A stretch of 64,000 bases of DNA from Streptomyces sp. GSL17-111 (GCF_037911585.1 NZ_JBAJNS010000001.1:4883501-4947500), one strand, 5' to 3'; shown: positions 1-8,401, counted from the first letter of the stretch. Translations and numbers: made by a program. Notes: generated from the letters alone by a model not told the origin.

Positions 1-1149
1 CGTGTCTTCCTCCGCGCCGCCTCCGCCGGAGCGGGCGCCGTCGCCGTGTCGGGCGTCCTGTGGCAGGGCGCCGCGACGGCGTCCGCCGCGGCCGTCCCGG
101 GCGCCGGCCCCTACGGCCCCCTCCTGCCGCCCGACCGCAACGGTGTCGCCCTGCCGCAGGGCTTCACCAGCCGGGTGGTGGCCCGTTCGGGACGGCCCGT
201 CGGCGGCATCCTGTGGCACGGCGCGCCCGACGGCGGGGCCTGCTTCCCCGACGGGGACGGGTGGATCTACGTGTCCAACTCCGAACTCCCCCTCATCGGC
301 GGGGTCTCGGCGATCCGTTTCCGCGCCGACGGCTCCGTCGACCGGGCCTACCGCACCCTGTGGGGCACGACCCTCAACTGCGCGGGCGGCGCCACCCCGT
401 GGCAGACCTGGCTGTCCTGCGAGGAGACCTGGCGCGGCAAGGTCTTCGAGACCGACCCCTACGGCCGTCGCGAGGCCGTCGCCCGCCCGGCGATGGGCCG
501 CTTCAAGCACGAGGCGGCGGCCTGCGACCCCGAACGGCAGGTCGTCTACCTCACCGAGGACGAGGAGGACGGCTGCTTCTACCGCTTCGCCCCCGAGCGC
601 TGGGGCGACCTGTCCGCCGGGCGGCTCGACGTCCTGTGCGCCACGCCGGACGGCGAGGGCGTCGAGTGGCGGCGCGTCCCGGACCCGGACGCGTGGATCT
701 TCGGCCCGCAGACCCGGCACCAGGTCGCCGGGGCCCGCCACTTCGACGGCGGCGAGGGCTGCCACTACCACGACGGCGTCTGCTACTTCACCACCAAGGG
801 CGACGGCCGCGTCTGGGCCTACGACGCCCGCCGCGAGGAGCTCGGCGTCGTCTACGACGGCCGTGCCGACGGCGGCACGCTGGACGGCGTCGACAACGTC
901 ACCGGCACGGCGGGCGGGGACCTCTACGTCGCCGAGGACGGCGGCAACATGGAGATCAACATCATCACCCCCGACGGCGTCGTGGCGCCGGTCGTGCGGG
1001 TCGACGGGCACGAGGAGTCCGAGATCACCGGGCCGGCCTTCTCCCCGGACGGCTCCCGGCTCTACTTCTCCTCCCAGCGTGGCGCGTCGGGCTTCGTCGC
1101 CGGGACGGACGGCGTCACCTACGAGGTGCGCGGGCCCTTCCGCCGCTGA
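1..1149 (+). CDS. PhoX-like (DUF839) secreted phosphatase family protein, 5' truncated
   Basis: The gene enters from the left edge in frame 1 and ends with TGA at 1149. The first residues (RVFLRAASAGAGAVAVSG) look like the end of a twin-arginine motif plus the hydrophobic part of a Tat signal, ending near an A-T-A-S-A cleavage-like stretch, so the protein is probably exported folded. The mature part starts with a segment around FTSRVVARSGRP and carries D/G-rich propeller-like repeats such as EDGGNMEIN and TGPAFSPDGSRLYFSSQRG, typical of DUF839/PhoX proteins. PhoX enzymes are Ca/Fe-dependent alkaline phosphatases, but many family members are untested. No PHO box can be judged because the promoter lies outside the window. 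Confidence 0.8.
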   Translation, partial: RVFLRAASAGAGAVAVSGVLWQGAATASAAAVPGAGPYGPLLPPDRNGVALPQGFTSRVVARSGRPVGGILWHGAPDGGACFPDGDGWIYVSNSELPLIGGVSAIRFRADGSVDRAYRTLWGTTLNCAGGATPWQTWLSCEETWRGKVFETDPYGRREAVARPAMGRFKHEAAACDPERQVVYLTEDEEDGCFYRFAPERWGDLSAGRLDVLCATPDGEGVEWRRVPDPDAWIFGPQTRHQVAGARHFDGGEGCHYHDGVCYFTTKGDGRVWAYDARREELGVVYDGRADGGTLDGVDNVTGTAGGDLYVAEDGGNMEINIITPDGVVAPVVRVDGHEESEITGPAFSPDGSRLYFSSQRGASGFVAGTDGVTYEVRGPFRR

Positions 1150-1200
1150 CCCCCGGCGCCACGCACCCCGTCGCCCGCGCCCCCGCCACCCGCTCCTCCC

Positions 1201-1230
1201 GTCACCCGGTCGTCCTCACGGCCGGGTGAC
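1201..1230. terminator. Possible bidirectional hairpin between convergent genes
   Basis: Perfect 9-bp inverted repeat GTCACCCGG / CCGGGTGAC with a 12-nt loop, lying between the end of the PhoX-like gene and the end of the minus-strand DUF1203 gene (whose stop codon is in the loop). The position suits a terminator for both. There is no T-tract. Confidence 0.4.
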
Positions 1231-1716
1231 GGCGTAGTGGAAGCACCCGTACTCGACGGCACGGACGTGGACCAGCGCCGTGCCGGGGAGGGCGAACGCC
1301 TCGGCGAAGGCGGCGTCCAGGGCGGGGGCGGGCTCGTCGGGCAGCGTCAGCAGGCGCCCTCCGGCGATACGCCCGGCCGTGTCGTACCGCCGCAGGACGC
1401 GCAACGCCCCGGGCCTGCTGAACGGGTAGCCGGACGTCCCCGGATCCGGCCCCGGACAGGGGTCGGCGTGGATGAAGACGGGACCCTGCTCGTCGTACGG
1501 GCCGGGGTCGGCGCCGGTGCGGGCGGCCCACCGCCGTAGCGGGGCGTAGGTCAGCAGCACGACGCGCTCGCCCGGAAGCGCCGGGCGCAGGCAGCAGCGC
1601 AGCGGCTCACCGCCCTCGTCGCCGGTGGCCGGTCGGGGGCGGTGGCCGGCGTCGTCCCGCCGCCGCAGTGCGGTCAGCGTCGCCTCCGGGATGGGCAGTG
1701 CGGTGTAGGTCTTCAT
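1216..1716 (-). CDS. DUF1203 domain-containing protein
   Basis: A 166-residue soluble protein starting MKTYTALPIPEA and ending EYGCFHYAVTRP. The length, the early RCCLRP segment, the ERVVLLTYAPL motif and the G-P-V-F-I-H-A-D block match DUF1203 proteins, which have no assigned reaction. There is no signal peptide or membrane segment. The gene is convergent with the PhoX-like gene and divergent from the conservon, so it is probably its own transcription unit. I see no clear ribosome binding site before the ATG. The function is unknown. Confidence 0.75.
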   Translation of the reverse strand: MKTYTALPIPEATLTALRRRDDAGHRPRPATGDEGGEPLRCCLRPALPGERVVLLTYAPLRRWAARTGADPGPYDEQGPVFIHADPCPGPDPGTSGYPFSRPGALRVLRRYDTAGRIAGGRLLTLPDEPAPALDAAFAEAFALPGTALVHVRAVEYGCFHYAVTRP

Positions 1717-2099
1717 GCGCCGAGTCTGCGTGCGGCCCGGGGTCCGGCGCTCGCGGGATACGGACGTCGAGTCGGGGGAAACGTGGGTGAACTCGTCCCG
1801 CTCCGGGGGTGTCGGCCCCCGGGTCCGCGTGGGGGAAATGCCAGCATTGCGGACGGCCCGTCAACCACACGTGTAGGACACGTAGTTGTCACATGCCGAC
1901 CCCCCGTCGGGTGATACGATCACCGAACTTTGTCGACCTGCCCGAGGGGGCCCCAAAGCCCAACCGCCCCCCGTGCGCTGCGTCGGCAAGACGAGTGAAT
2001 GCCTCCAGGCCAGGGGGCGCCGTCCGGGCGCTGGATTCGGTGCGCCGATCCTGCTCAAGCGTCCAGCGCCTGGCGGTCCAGTCGCTTGAAGAGAGTCTT
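1717..2099. other. Intergenic region upstream of the conservon
   Basis: 383 bp between the divergent DUF1203 and cvnA genes. It contains the 8-bp palindrome ACACGTGT near 1867 followed closely by GACACGTAG, and a TTGTCA at about 1887 that could serve as a -35, but I cannot place a convincing -10 at standard spacing. The cvnA frame stays open back to 1809, but the upstream part (MSAPGSAWGKCQHCG...) does not look like a real N-terminus. This region presumably holds the cvnA promoter. Confidence 0.4.
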
Positions 2100-3293
2100 A
2101 TGACGCAATACATCCAGGACCCCGCAGTCTGGGGCCTCGCCGTCGGCGCTCCCCTCGCCGTGACAGCCATCGTGCGAGGCAGGAGGACCGCCAAGAGACT
2201 GCGGAAGGAACAGAGCGAACTCAGGGAGCACTACGCCGGACTGGAGCACCAGTACTCCGCGTCGGTCGAGGACGCCAAGCTTCGGGCGGAAGAGGAAACG
2301 AAAAGCGCACTCAAGGCCGCCATGCGAACGCTTCAGGGCCTCGCCGGCGAGCAGCAGCTGGTCATTTCCAAACTTCAGGGCAAATACGGGGAGTCGGCGA
2401 TTCTCCAGGACCTGATGGAAATCGATCACACGAATTCACAGTTCGGACGGCGCGCGCAGTCCATCGCCGTTCTCTGTGACGGCTGGCTGGGCCGGCAACG
2501 GGCCGTCGCGTCCGTTTATGACGTCGTGCGCAGCGCGAAGGGCCGCATCCGTCACTTCAAGCGGGTGGAGATCCGTTCGCAGACCGGCTTCGCCATCGTC
2601 AGCCGTGCCGTGGAGCCGATAGCGGTAGCCCTGGCCGAACTGCTGGACAACGCGACCAGCTACTCGGCGCCGGAGACGATGATCGAGATCAACATCCGGT
2701 CCGTGCCCAAGGGCGTCTGCATCATCATCGACGACGCGGGCGTCGGTATGAACGAGGAGGAGAAGGAGCGCGCCACCGGGCTCCTCTCCGGCCAGCGGTC
2801 CTCCGGCGTGGCCGGTCTGGGTAACCCGCCGCAGTTCGGGTTCGCCGTGATCGGCGTGCTCGCCGCCCAGTACGGGTTCAACGTCTCCGTCGACTCCACC
2901 TCGCCCTACGGCGGTGTGCGGGCCGTGGTGCTCCTGCCCGACGACCTGCTCACGAGCATGCCCGAAGCGAAGGAGCCGCCCGTGGCAGCAGCACCCGCAC
3001 CGGCACCCGGCCCCGTGCCCGGCCCGCGGTCCGCGGGGCCCGAGCCGGCGGCCCCGCTCGCGACCACCTCCGGCGGTCTCCCCAAGCGCCGCAGGCGCGG
3101 CGCCATGGCGATCGTGCCGGACCCGGCCGGCGGCGAGGCCGACGGCACCCCCCACCGCTCACAGGAGGAGACCGCCTCGATCATGGGCGCCTTCCAGCGC
3201 GGTACCCGATCCGGTCGCGCGGTCCCCACCACCGACGCGGCCGACCCAGGCAATCCAAGCCACGCGAACAGCGAAGGGCATGGCGTTCAGTGA
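2100..3293 (+). CDS. cvnA: CvnA: conservon sensor-kinase-like ATP-binding protein
   Basis: First gene of a Streptomyces conservon, the module whose products (CvnA-D) form a membrane-associated complex resembling eukaryotic GPCR signalling. 397 residues from the ATG at 2100. Residues about 9-25 form one hydrophobic segment followed by an Arg/Lys cluster, then a coiled-coil-like Glu/Lys-rich stretch (about 30-75). The HATPase domain has an N box (ELLDNATSYS, about 180), G1 (DDAGVGM, about 211) and G2 (GLGNPPQFGF, about 238). There is no extracellular sensor loop and no obvious phospho-acceptor H box. The C-terminus is a Pro/Ala-rich, probably disordered tail. The start at 2100 is chosen because the family begins near MTQYIQDP; upstream codons lack family-like sequence. 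Its stop overlaps cvnB (GTGA). Confidence 0.9.
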   Translation: MTQYIQDPAVWGLAVGAPLAVTAIVRGRRTAKRLRKEQSELREHYAGLEHQYSASVEDAKLRAEEETKSALKAAMRTLQGLAGEQQLVISKLQGKYGESAILQDLMEIDHTNSQFGRRAQSIAVLCDGWLGRQRAVASVYDVVRSAKGRIRHFKRVEIRSQTGFAIVSRAVEPIAVALAELLDNATSYSAPETMIEINIRSVPKGVCIIIDDAGVGMNEEEKERATGLLSGQRSSGVAGLGNPPQFGFAVIGVLAAQYGFNVSVDSTSPYGGVRAVVLLPDDLLTSMPEAKEPPVAAAPAPAPGPVPGPRSAGPEPAAPLATTSGGLPKRRRRGAMAIVPDPAGGEADGTPHRSQEETASIMGAFQRGTRSGRAVPTTDAADPGNPSHANSEGHGVQ

Positions 3294-3691
3294 ACAACGA
3301 CATCTCGTGGATGCTTGACAGCGCCCTGGAGGTACCCGGGGCCCGTCACGCCATCCTGGTCTCCGCCGACGGCCTGCTGATGGCACGCTCGAACGAGGTC
3401 GACAAGGACCACGCGGACACCGTCGCCGCGGCGATGAGCGGCATGCAGTCGCTCAGCCGTACGGTGGCGAGCTTCTGCGGCACCCCGCACCTACGGTGGC
3501 GTCAGACGCTCGTCGAGTTCGACGGCGGCTGGGTCTTCCTCATCTCCGCCGGCGAGGGGGCCTACCTGGCCGTGTCGGCCGCCCCGGACGTCGACATGGC
3601 GGACATCACCTTCCGGATGCAGCAGCTCGTCGGACAGCTCGGCAAGGCGATGTCCACGCCGCCGCGCGAGAACACCGGCCAGCTCTCATGA
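3290..3691 (+). CDS. cvnB: CvnB: roadblock/LC7 domain protein
   Basis: 133 residues, starting with GTG in a GTGA overlap with cvnA. Almost the whole protein is one roadblock/LC7 domain: helix 1 ISWMLDSALEVPGARHAILVSADG, the strand GLLMARSNEV, a long helix through AAAMSGMQSL, then VEFDGGWVFLISAGEGAYLAVSA. In the family this domain binds the partner GTPase; Cvn systems pair it with CvnD. No membrane segment or signal peptide. The overlaps on both sides (GTGA upstream, ATGA downstream) point to coupled translation and fixed stoichiometry. Confidence 0.92.
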   Translation: MNNDISWMLDSALEVPGARHAILVSADGLLMARSNEVDKDHADTVAAAMSGMQSLSRTVASFCGTPHLRWRQTLVEFDGGWVFLISAGEGAYLAVSAAPDVDMADITFRMQQLVGQLGKAMSTPPRENTGQLS

Positions 3692-4065
3692 TCGACCCTG
3701 GTGAGCAGGAGCCGGAGGCGGCGGAATTAGTCCGACCGTATGTGATCACCGATGGCCGCGGTCTTCCGGAGGACGACCGATTCAGTCTGATCACCCTGGT
3801 CACCGCTTCCGCCGATCACGAACAGCGCATGGTACGGCTCTCCCCGGAGAAGCGGGCGGTGCTGGAGCTGTGCGCGGGAGGCTACCTTTCCGTCGCCGAG
3901 ATCGCGGGGCACATGCGGCTCCCGGTCGGCGTCGTGAAGATCCTGCTTTCCGACCTCGCCGACGGCGGATACCTCGTCACCCGTGCTCCGGCGCCCCGCG
4001 CCACGCTTGTCGACAGACAGCTGCTTCAGGAGGTACTGGATGGACTCCAGGCCCGTTTTGGATGA
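3688..4065 (+). CDS. cvnC: CvnC: DUF742 conservon protein (contains a TTA codon)
   Basis: 125 residues from the ATG at 3688 (ATGA overlap with cvnB). The DUF742 domain covers most of the length: LVRPYVITDGRG near the N-terminus, the acidic/hydrophobic core LSPEKRAVLELCAGG, and a winged-helix-like segment SVAEIAGHMRLPVGVVKILLSDL followed by GYLVTRAP. In the family it is part of the Cvn complex with no known catalytic role. Leu14 is encoded by TTA at 3727-3729, very rare in Streptomyces and normally read only when the bldA tRNA is present, so translation of the downstream part of the operon may be developmentally timed. The 3' end overlaps cvnD by 26 bp. Confidence 0.92.
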   Translation: MIDPGEQEPEAAELVRPYVITDGRGLPEDDRFSLITLVTASADHEQRMVRLSPEKRAVLELCAGGYLSVAEIAGHMRLPVGVVKILLSDLADGGYLVTRAPAPRATLVDRQLLQEVLDGLQARFG

Positions 4066-4630
4066 CGGCGCCTATGTGCGCTCGGCGGTGCAGACGGCGG
4101 CGAAGATCCTCGTCGTCGGACACTTCGCGGTGGGCAAGACCACCTTCATCGGAACGATGTCCGAGATTCCTCCGCTGCGCACCGAGGAGACGATGACGCA
4201 GGCGGCCGCCGGAGTCGACCACCTGGGCGGCGTCCGGGGCAAGACCACCACCACGGTCGCGATGGACTTCGGCCGTCTCACGATCAACGACCGGCTGGTC
4301 CTGTACCTGTTCGGTACCCCCGGTCAGCAGCGGTTCGTCCAGGTGTGGGAAGACATGAGCCGGGGGGCACTGGGAGCACTGATCCTGGTGGACCCCGAGC
4401 GACTGGAGGAGTCCTTCCCCGTCATGGACCTCGTCGAGCACTACGGGCTGCCCTACGCGATCGCCGTCAACCGCTTCGACGGCACGCCGGACCGCCCCGA
4501 CGAGGAACTGCGCGAGGCACTCGACCTGCTTCCGGAGACCCCCGTCGTCGCCTGTGACGCGCGGGACCCGAAGTCGTCGGCGCACTCGCTGATGGTTCTC
4601 ATCCGCTACCTGCAGACCCGCATCAGCTAG
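4040..4630 (+). CDS. cvnD: CvnD: conservon Ras-like small GTPase
   Basis: 196-residue GTPase. The start at 4040 is set by a full Shine-Dalgarno (AGGAGG, 4029-4034) 5 nt upstream, giving the N-terminus MDSRPVLDDGAYVRS; the gene begins inside the end of cvnC. The G1 loop is GHFAVGKTT (residues 27-35), G3 is TPGQQRF and G4 is NRFD in place of NKxD. In conservons CvnD is the switch that cycles between GDP and GTP and docks with CvnA-C at the membrane. It is followed after 10 bp by the first P450 gene, so the P450s are probably co-transcribed, as in other conservons that carry a cvnE P450. Confidence 0.92.
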   Translation: MDSRPVLDDGAYVRSAVQTAAKILVVGHFAVGKTTFIGTMSEIPPLRTEETMTQAAAGVDHLGGVRGKTTTTVAMDFGRLTINDRLVLYLFGTPGQQRFVQVWEDMSRGALGALILVDPERLEESFPVMDLVEHYGLPYAIAVNRFDGTPDRPDEELREALDLLPETPVVACDARDPKSSAHSLMVLIRYLQTRIS

Positions 4631-4640
4631 GAGCCCCCCC

Positions 4641-6026
4641 ATGCACCCCCACTCAGACGCCCAGAACCCCCCTCCTGGGTGCCCCGCACACGACGGCGGC
4701 GGCGCCGGCGGGCGGATACCGCTGCACGGGCCGGAGTTCGCCGCCGACCCGCAGGCGTTCTACGAGCACCTGCGCAAGTACGGCCCGGCCGCCGACGTCG
4801 AGCTCGCGCCGGGCGTGGACGCCGTGCTCGTCACCGAGTACGCCGCCGCGCTGAAGGTGCTGCAGAACACGGACCTCTTCGCCCGCGACTCCCGCCGCTG
4901 GCGCGCCCTGAACGACGGCGAGGTCCCCGTGAACAGCCCCGTCCTGCCCATGCTCGCCTACCGTCCGAACTGCCTGTTCTCCGACGGCGCCGAGCACATG
5001 AGGCTGCGCCAGGCGGTGACGGACAGCCTCGCGCGGGTGGATTCCCACCGGCTGAGCCGGCACGTCGAGCACGTCTCCGCCTACCTGGTCAACCAGTTCT
5101 GCGAGCGCGGCACCGCCGACCTGCTCGCCGAGTACGCCAAGCTGGTCTCGCTGCTCGTCTTCAACGAGCTGTTCGGCTGCCCGGCCGACATCGGCGACCG
5201 CCTGGTCTCGGCGATGTCGGACATGTTCGACGGCGTGAACGCGGAGGAGGCCAACGCCGAGCTGACGCAGAGCCTCCTGAGCCTCGTCACCCTCAAGCGC
5301 AGGCAGCCCGACGATGACGTCACCTCGTGGCTCATGCGCCACCACGCGGGCCTCTCCGACGAGGAGATGGTGCACCAGCTCGTCACCCTGCTGGGCGGTG
5401 GCACCGCCCCGACGCAGAACCTCATCGTCAACGCGATGCGCCTGCTGCTCTCCGACGAGCGGTACTCCGGCGGTCACCACGGCGCCGGACTCCTCGTCGA
5501 GGACGCCATCAACGAGGTGCTGTGGAACAGTCCGCCGTTGGCCAACTACGCGGCGCACTACCCGACCCGGGACGTCGACCTGGGCGGCGTGCCGCTCCAG
5601 ACCGGCGACCTCGTCATGGTCAGCTTCGCCGCGGCGAACACCGACCCGGCCCTGTCCGCCTCCCGCTACACCTTCAGCAAGCGGGCCCACCTGGCCTGGG
5701 GCGCGGGTCCGCACGCCTGCCCGGCCAAGGACCCGGCGCAGCTCATCGCCGTCACGGCCATCGAGAAGCTGCTCAACCGGCTGCCGGACGTCGAACTGGC
5801 CGTCCCGGCGCATCTGCTGGTCTGGCGTCAGGGAGCCTTCCACCGGGCGCTGCAGAGCCTGCCGGCCCGGTTCGCACCGAGCCGTCCGGAGGGCAGCCCC
5901 GCCAACTCCGTGTGGCGCGACGGTGTTCGAGTGGCTCCCACGGCTGCCTCGGCACCCGCCGCGCCGCCGGAGAAGCCCGCGAAGAGCAGCTGGTGGAGCA
6001 CCTTCCTGTCCTGGCGCAGGCAGTGA
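4641..6026 (+). CDS. Cytochrome P450, CYP157-like, lacking the ExxR motif (CvnE type)
   Basis: 461-residue P450 encoded 10 bp after cvnD. The heme-binding segment GAGPHACPAKDPAQ places the Cys ligand at residue 360. The K-helix, where nearly all P450s have ExxR, reads E292-V-L-W295 (INEVLWNSPP). The I-helix is GGGTAPT (252-258) instead of the usual AGxDT. Both departures match what is known for the actinobacterial CYP157 family, whose members lack ExxR and have few or no known substrates. The last 60 residues are a Pro/Ala-rich tail after the P450 fold. The neighbouring normal P450 suggests that one partner may be regulatory or structural. The function is inferred; no substrate can be named. 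Confidence 0.85.
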   Translation: MHPHSDAQNPPPGCPAHDGGGAGGRIPLHGPEFAADPQAFYEHLRKYGPAADVELAPGVDAVLVTEYAAALKVLQNTDLFARDSRRWRALNDGEVPVNSPVLPMLAYRPNCLFSDGAEHMRLRQAVTDSLARVDSHRLSRHVEHVSAYLVNQFCERGTADLLAEYAKLVSLLVFNELFGCPADIGDRLVSAMSDMFDGVNAEEANAELTQSLLSLVTLKRRQPDDDVTSWLMRHHAGLSDEEMVHQLVTLLGGGTAPTQNLIVNAMRLLLSDERYSGGHHGAGLLVEDAINEVLWNSPPLANYAAHYPTRDVDLGGVPLQTGDLVMVSFAAANTDPALSASRYTFSKRAHLAWGAGPHACPAKDPAQLIAVTAIEKLLNRLPDVELAVPAHLLVWRQGAFHRALQSLPARFAPSRPEGSPANSVWRDGVRVAPTAASAPAAPPEKPAKSSWWSTFLSWRRQ

Positions 6027-6150
6027 CAGACCCGTTGCGCAGGGTGTGAGAAAGGCAACGATTCGAAAAACTCGACCGGTTTGGATGAACGTTCGAGCAG
6101 AGGGGTAGGTCGCTCCGCGGATTTGATCACATCGCAGATGAGGAGCCTCC
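6027..6150. other. Short spacer between the two P450 genes
   Basis: 124 bp with no terminator-like hairpin. It is less GC-rich than its surroundings (AACGATTCGAAAAACTCG, GATTTGATCACATCGCAG). An AGGAG ribosome binding site near its end precedes the GTG start of the second P450. Co-transcription with the upstream genes is plausible; an additional promoter cannot be excluded. Confidence 0.4.
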
Positions 6151-7413
6151 GTGGAGCGAACAGCCCTTGCCCCCCGAGTCGACCGGCGGACCGTCGCCGC
6201 ACTGATCTCCCGACTGCGCTCCGCGAACGGGCAGGCCGACCCCCGGCCCGTCTACGCGAAGCTGCTCGCCCTCGGTCCAGTGGTACCCGCCCCCTGGGGC
6301 GGGTACCTGGCGACCTCCTACGAGGCGTGCGACGAGGTGCTGCGGCGCTCCCGGCAGTGGCTCACCCCCGACACCGCCTGGCGGAACCGCCAGGAGAACG
6401 CGGCCGAACGCTGGAACAACCCCTCCTCGGTGGAGTGGAGTCGCAGCCTGCCCGGCCTCAACCCCCCTGAACATACGCAACAACGCAGCGTCCCCGCGGG
6501 ATATTTCGGAAGAACGGCCCTGGAAGCGCTGTACGACCCGATCGAGCGCATATCCGAGCGGTTGCTCGACCGGCTGGAGGAGAAACTGGCCTCCGGAGAG
6601 GCGGACTTCGCCACCCTGGTGAGCGAACAGCTCCCCGTCTCCGTCATCGGGCACTGGCTGGGGCTGCCCCCCGAGGACTACGACGAACTGATCGTCCTCA
6701 CGCACGACCAGGCCCTGCCGCAGGAACTCGTGCCCACCAAGAGCCAGCTCGCCCAGGCAGACCGCTCCGCCATCCGGCTGGGCGAGTACATCGCCGACGT
6801 GGTCCGCGCACGCCGCGAGCACCCCGGGGACGACGCCGTCTCCGACTGGCTGCGCATGTGGGACTCCATCGAGCCCGACCGGGAACAGGCCGACCGGAAC
6901 GTCCACCACCTCGCCAAGTTCGTCGTCATGGCGGCGCTGGAGACGACCTCCTCCGTGCTGTCCACCGTGATCTGGCTGCTCGACCAGAACCCGGAAGCGC
7001 GCGCGTGGCTGCGCGCGCACCCGGAGGACGTCCCCACGGCCATCGAGGAGTGCCTGCGCTACGACGCCCCCGTGCACGTCCACGGCCGGATCGCCGCCGA
7101 GGACACGGAGCTCGCCGGCGTCCCCGTCGCCCGGGGCGAGATGGTGCACGTCATGATCGGCGCCGCCCACCACGACCCCGTCCAGTTCCCCGACCCCGGG
7201 ACCTTCGACATCCACCGGGGCGGCTCCCACCTGGCCTTCGGCGGCGGCATCCACTACTGCCTCGGGGCGCCCCTCGCGCGGATGGAGGCCGCCGTCCTCA
7301 TCCGCGCCGTGCTGCGCCGCTTCCCCACGCTCCGTGTCGCCGCGCCGCCCACGTGGGTCGCGCCCCGCGCCGCCTTCCGGTACCTCGCCTCGCTGCCCGT
7401 CGCCGTGCGCTGA
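6151..7413 (+). CDS. Cytochrome P450 with intact catalytic motifs (CYP154/107-like)
   Basis: 420-residue P450, GTG start with AGGAG about 6 nt upstream. The motifs are conventional: I-helix AALETTSS, K-helix ExxR as E300-C-L-R303, and heme loop FGGGIHYCLGAPLARME with Cys370. The start MERTALAPRVDRRTVAALISRLRS is soluble, with no membrane anchor, as for bacterial class I P450s that use ferredoxin. No ferredoxin or ferredoxin reductase gene is adjacent. In known conservons a CYP157-type gene is often paired with a CYP154-type gene, which fits here, but the exact CYP family needs alignment. The substrate is unknown. Confidence 0.88.
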   Translation: MERTALAPRVDRRTVAALISRLRSANGQADPRPVYAKLLALGPVVPAPWGGYLATSYEACDEVLRRSRQWLTPDTAWRNRQENAAERWNNPSSVEWSRSLPGLNPPEHTQQRSVPAGYFGRTALEALYDPIERISERLLDRLEEKLASGEADFATLVSEQLPVSVIGHWLGLPPEDYDELIVLTHDQALPQELVPTKSQLAQADRSAIRLGEYIADVVRARREHPGDDAVSDWLRMWDSIEPDREQADRNVHHLAKFVVMAALETTSSVLSTVIWLLDQNPEARAWLRAHPEDVPTAIEECLRYDAPVHVHGRIAAEDTELAGVPVARGEMVHVMIGAAHHDPVQFPDPGTFDIHRGGSHLAFGGGIHYCLGAPLARMEAAVLIRAVLRRFPTLRVAAPPTWVAPRAAFRYLASLPVAVR

Positions 7414-7430
7414 GCCGTCCGCCCGCACGC

Positions 7431-7511
7431 CCCACGCCACCCCCCCCCACACACCACGCCACCCCCCCACACACACCCCCCACACACACCACGCCCCACG
7501 CCACCCCCCAG
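7431..7511. repeat. C/CA-rich low-complexity tract
   Basis: About 80 bp composed only of C and A with occasional GT/CG: runs of 5-9 C separated by ACACAC and ACCACGCCAC units. It lies between the second P450 gene and the crotonase gene. It is not a terminator (no inverted repeat) and is likely to be unstructured pyrimidine/CA-rich RNA. Confidence 0.7.
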
Positions 7512-7541
7512 GCCCACGCTCCCCAGAACCAAGGAACCCCT

Positions 7542-8315
7542 GTGTCCGAACAGCCCTTCCCCGCCGGTGACCTCAAGACCCTCCACGTCGAGCGGGACGG
7601 CGCCGTCCTGAACGTCCGGCTGAACCGCCCCGAGGCGGGCAACGCCGTCGACGTCCCCATGCTCGACGACCTCCTCACCGTGCTCGCCGCCGTGCACGAC
7701 AGCACCGACCTCCGCGTCCTGGTGCTCTCCGGGGCCGGGGACGACTTCTGCCAGGGAGGAGCGCGCGAGGAGTTCGGCACCCTCCTCGACCAGGACCCCA
7801 CGGGCGCGGGCCTCCACGCACTCGGCGGCAAGGCCCGCCGCGTCTGCGAGGCCCTGGCCAGCGCCCCCGTCGCCACGATCGCCCGGCTGCACGGCAAGGT
7901 CATCGGCGCGGGCCTCGGTCTGGCACTCCACTGCGACCTGCGCGTCGCCGCCGAGGGCGCCCGCCTCCGGCTGCCCGAACTCGGCCTCGGTCTGCCCACC
8001 GCCTGGGGCGGCGCCCTCCAGCGCCTGCTGTACGAGGTCGGGGCCGCCCGTATCCGCGAACTCATCCTGACCACCCGCATCTTCGACGCCGCCGAGGCCG
8101 AGCGGATCGGCGTGGCCCACCGCGTGGTGCCCGACGCGGAGCTGGACAAGGTCGTCGGTCAGTGGACGAAGCCCCTGCTGCGACGCTCCCCGGCCGCCCT
8201 GCGCTCGACGAAGGCCCTGCTCAACGCCTACGCCTCCGCCGCCCGTCAGGGCGACCTCACCCTGCTCGACGCCCAGCTGCTGACGTTCTCGGCCGCCGCC
8301 CACCACGCGCGGTAG
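7542..8315 (+). CDS. Enoyl-CoA hydratase/isomerase (crotonase) family protein
   Basis: 257 residues from the GTG at 7542, preceded by AAGGAA. Crotonase-fold landmarks are present: VRLNRPEAGNAVDVPMLDDL, the first oxyanion-hole segment GDDFCQGGARE, the second HGKVIGAGLGLALHCDLRVA, and the glutamate-bearing LPELGLGLP. The enzyme family acts on acyl-CoA esters (hydration, isomerisation, hydrolysis); the substrate cannot be read from sequence. The frame is open far upstream, but that part is composition-driven. The distance of 128 bp from the second P450 gene leaves the operon question open. A role in oxidising or tailoring a CoA-linked molecule together with the P450s is speculative. Confidence 0.82.
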   Translation: MSEQPFPAGDLKTLHVERDGAVLNVRLNRPEAGNAVDVPMLDDLLTVLAAVHDSTDLRVLVLSGAGDDFCQGGAREEFGTLLDQDPTGAGLHALGGKARRVCEALASAPVATIARLHGKVIGAGLGLALHCDLRVAAEGARLRLPELGLGLPTAWGGALQRLLYEVGAARIRELILTTRIFDAAEAERIGVAHRVVPDAELDKVVGQWTKPLLRRSPAALRSTKALLNAYASAARQGDLTLLDAQLLTFSAAAHHAR

Positions 8316-8401
8316 CCGCGCCCCGACCGGCGGAACCCGCCCTCCCTGTCGTTCATCTACCGGGCCGGAAGGGAACACCGGGCCCGACGGAGGGGGATGC
8401 C

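Noticed and set aside
1809..2099. Upstream extension of cvnA to 1809
   Set aside because: The 97 extra residues do not resemble a CvnA N-terminus; the ATG at 2100 gives the expected start.
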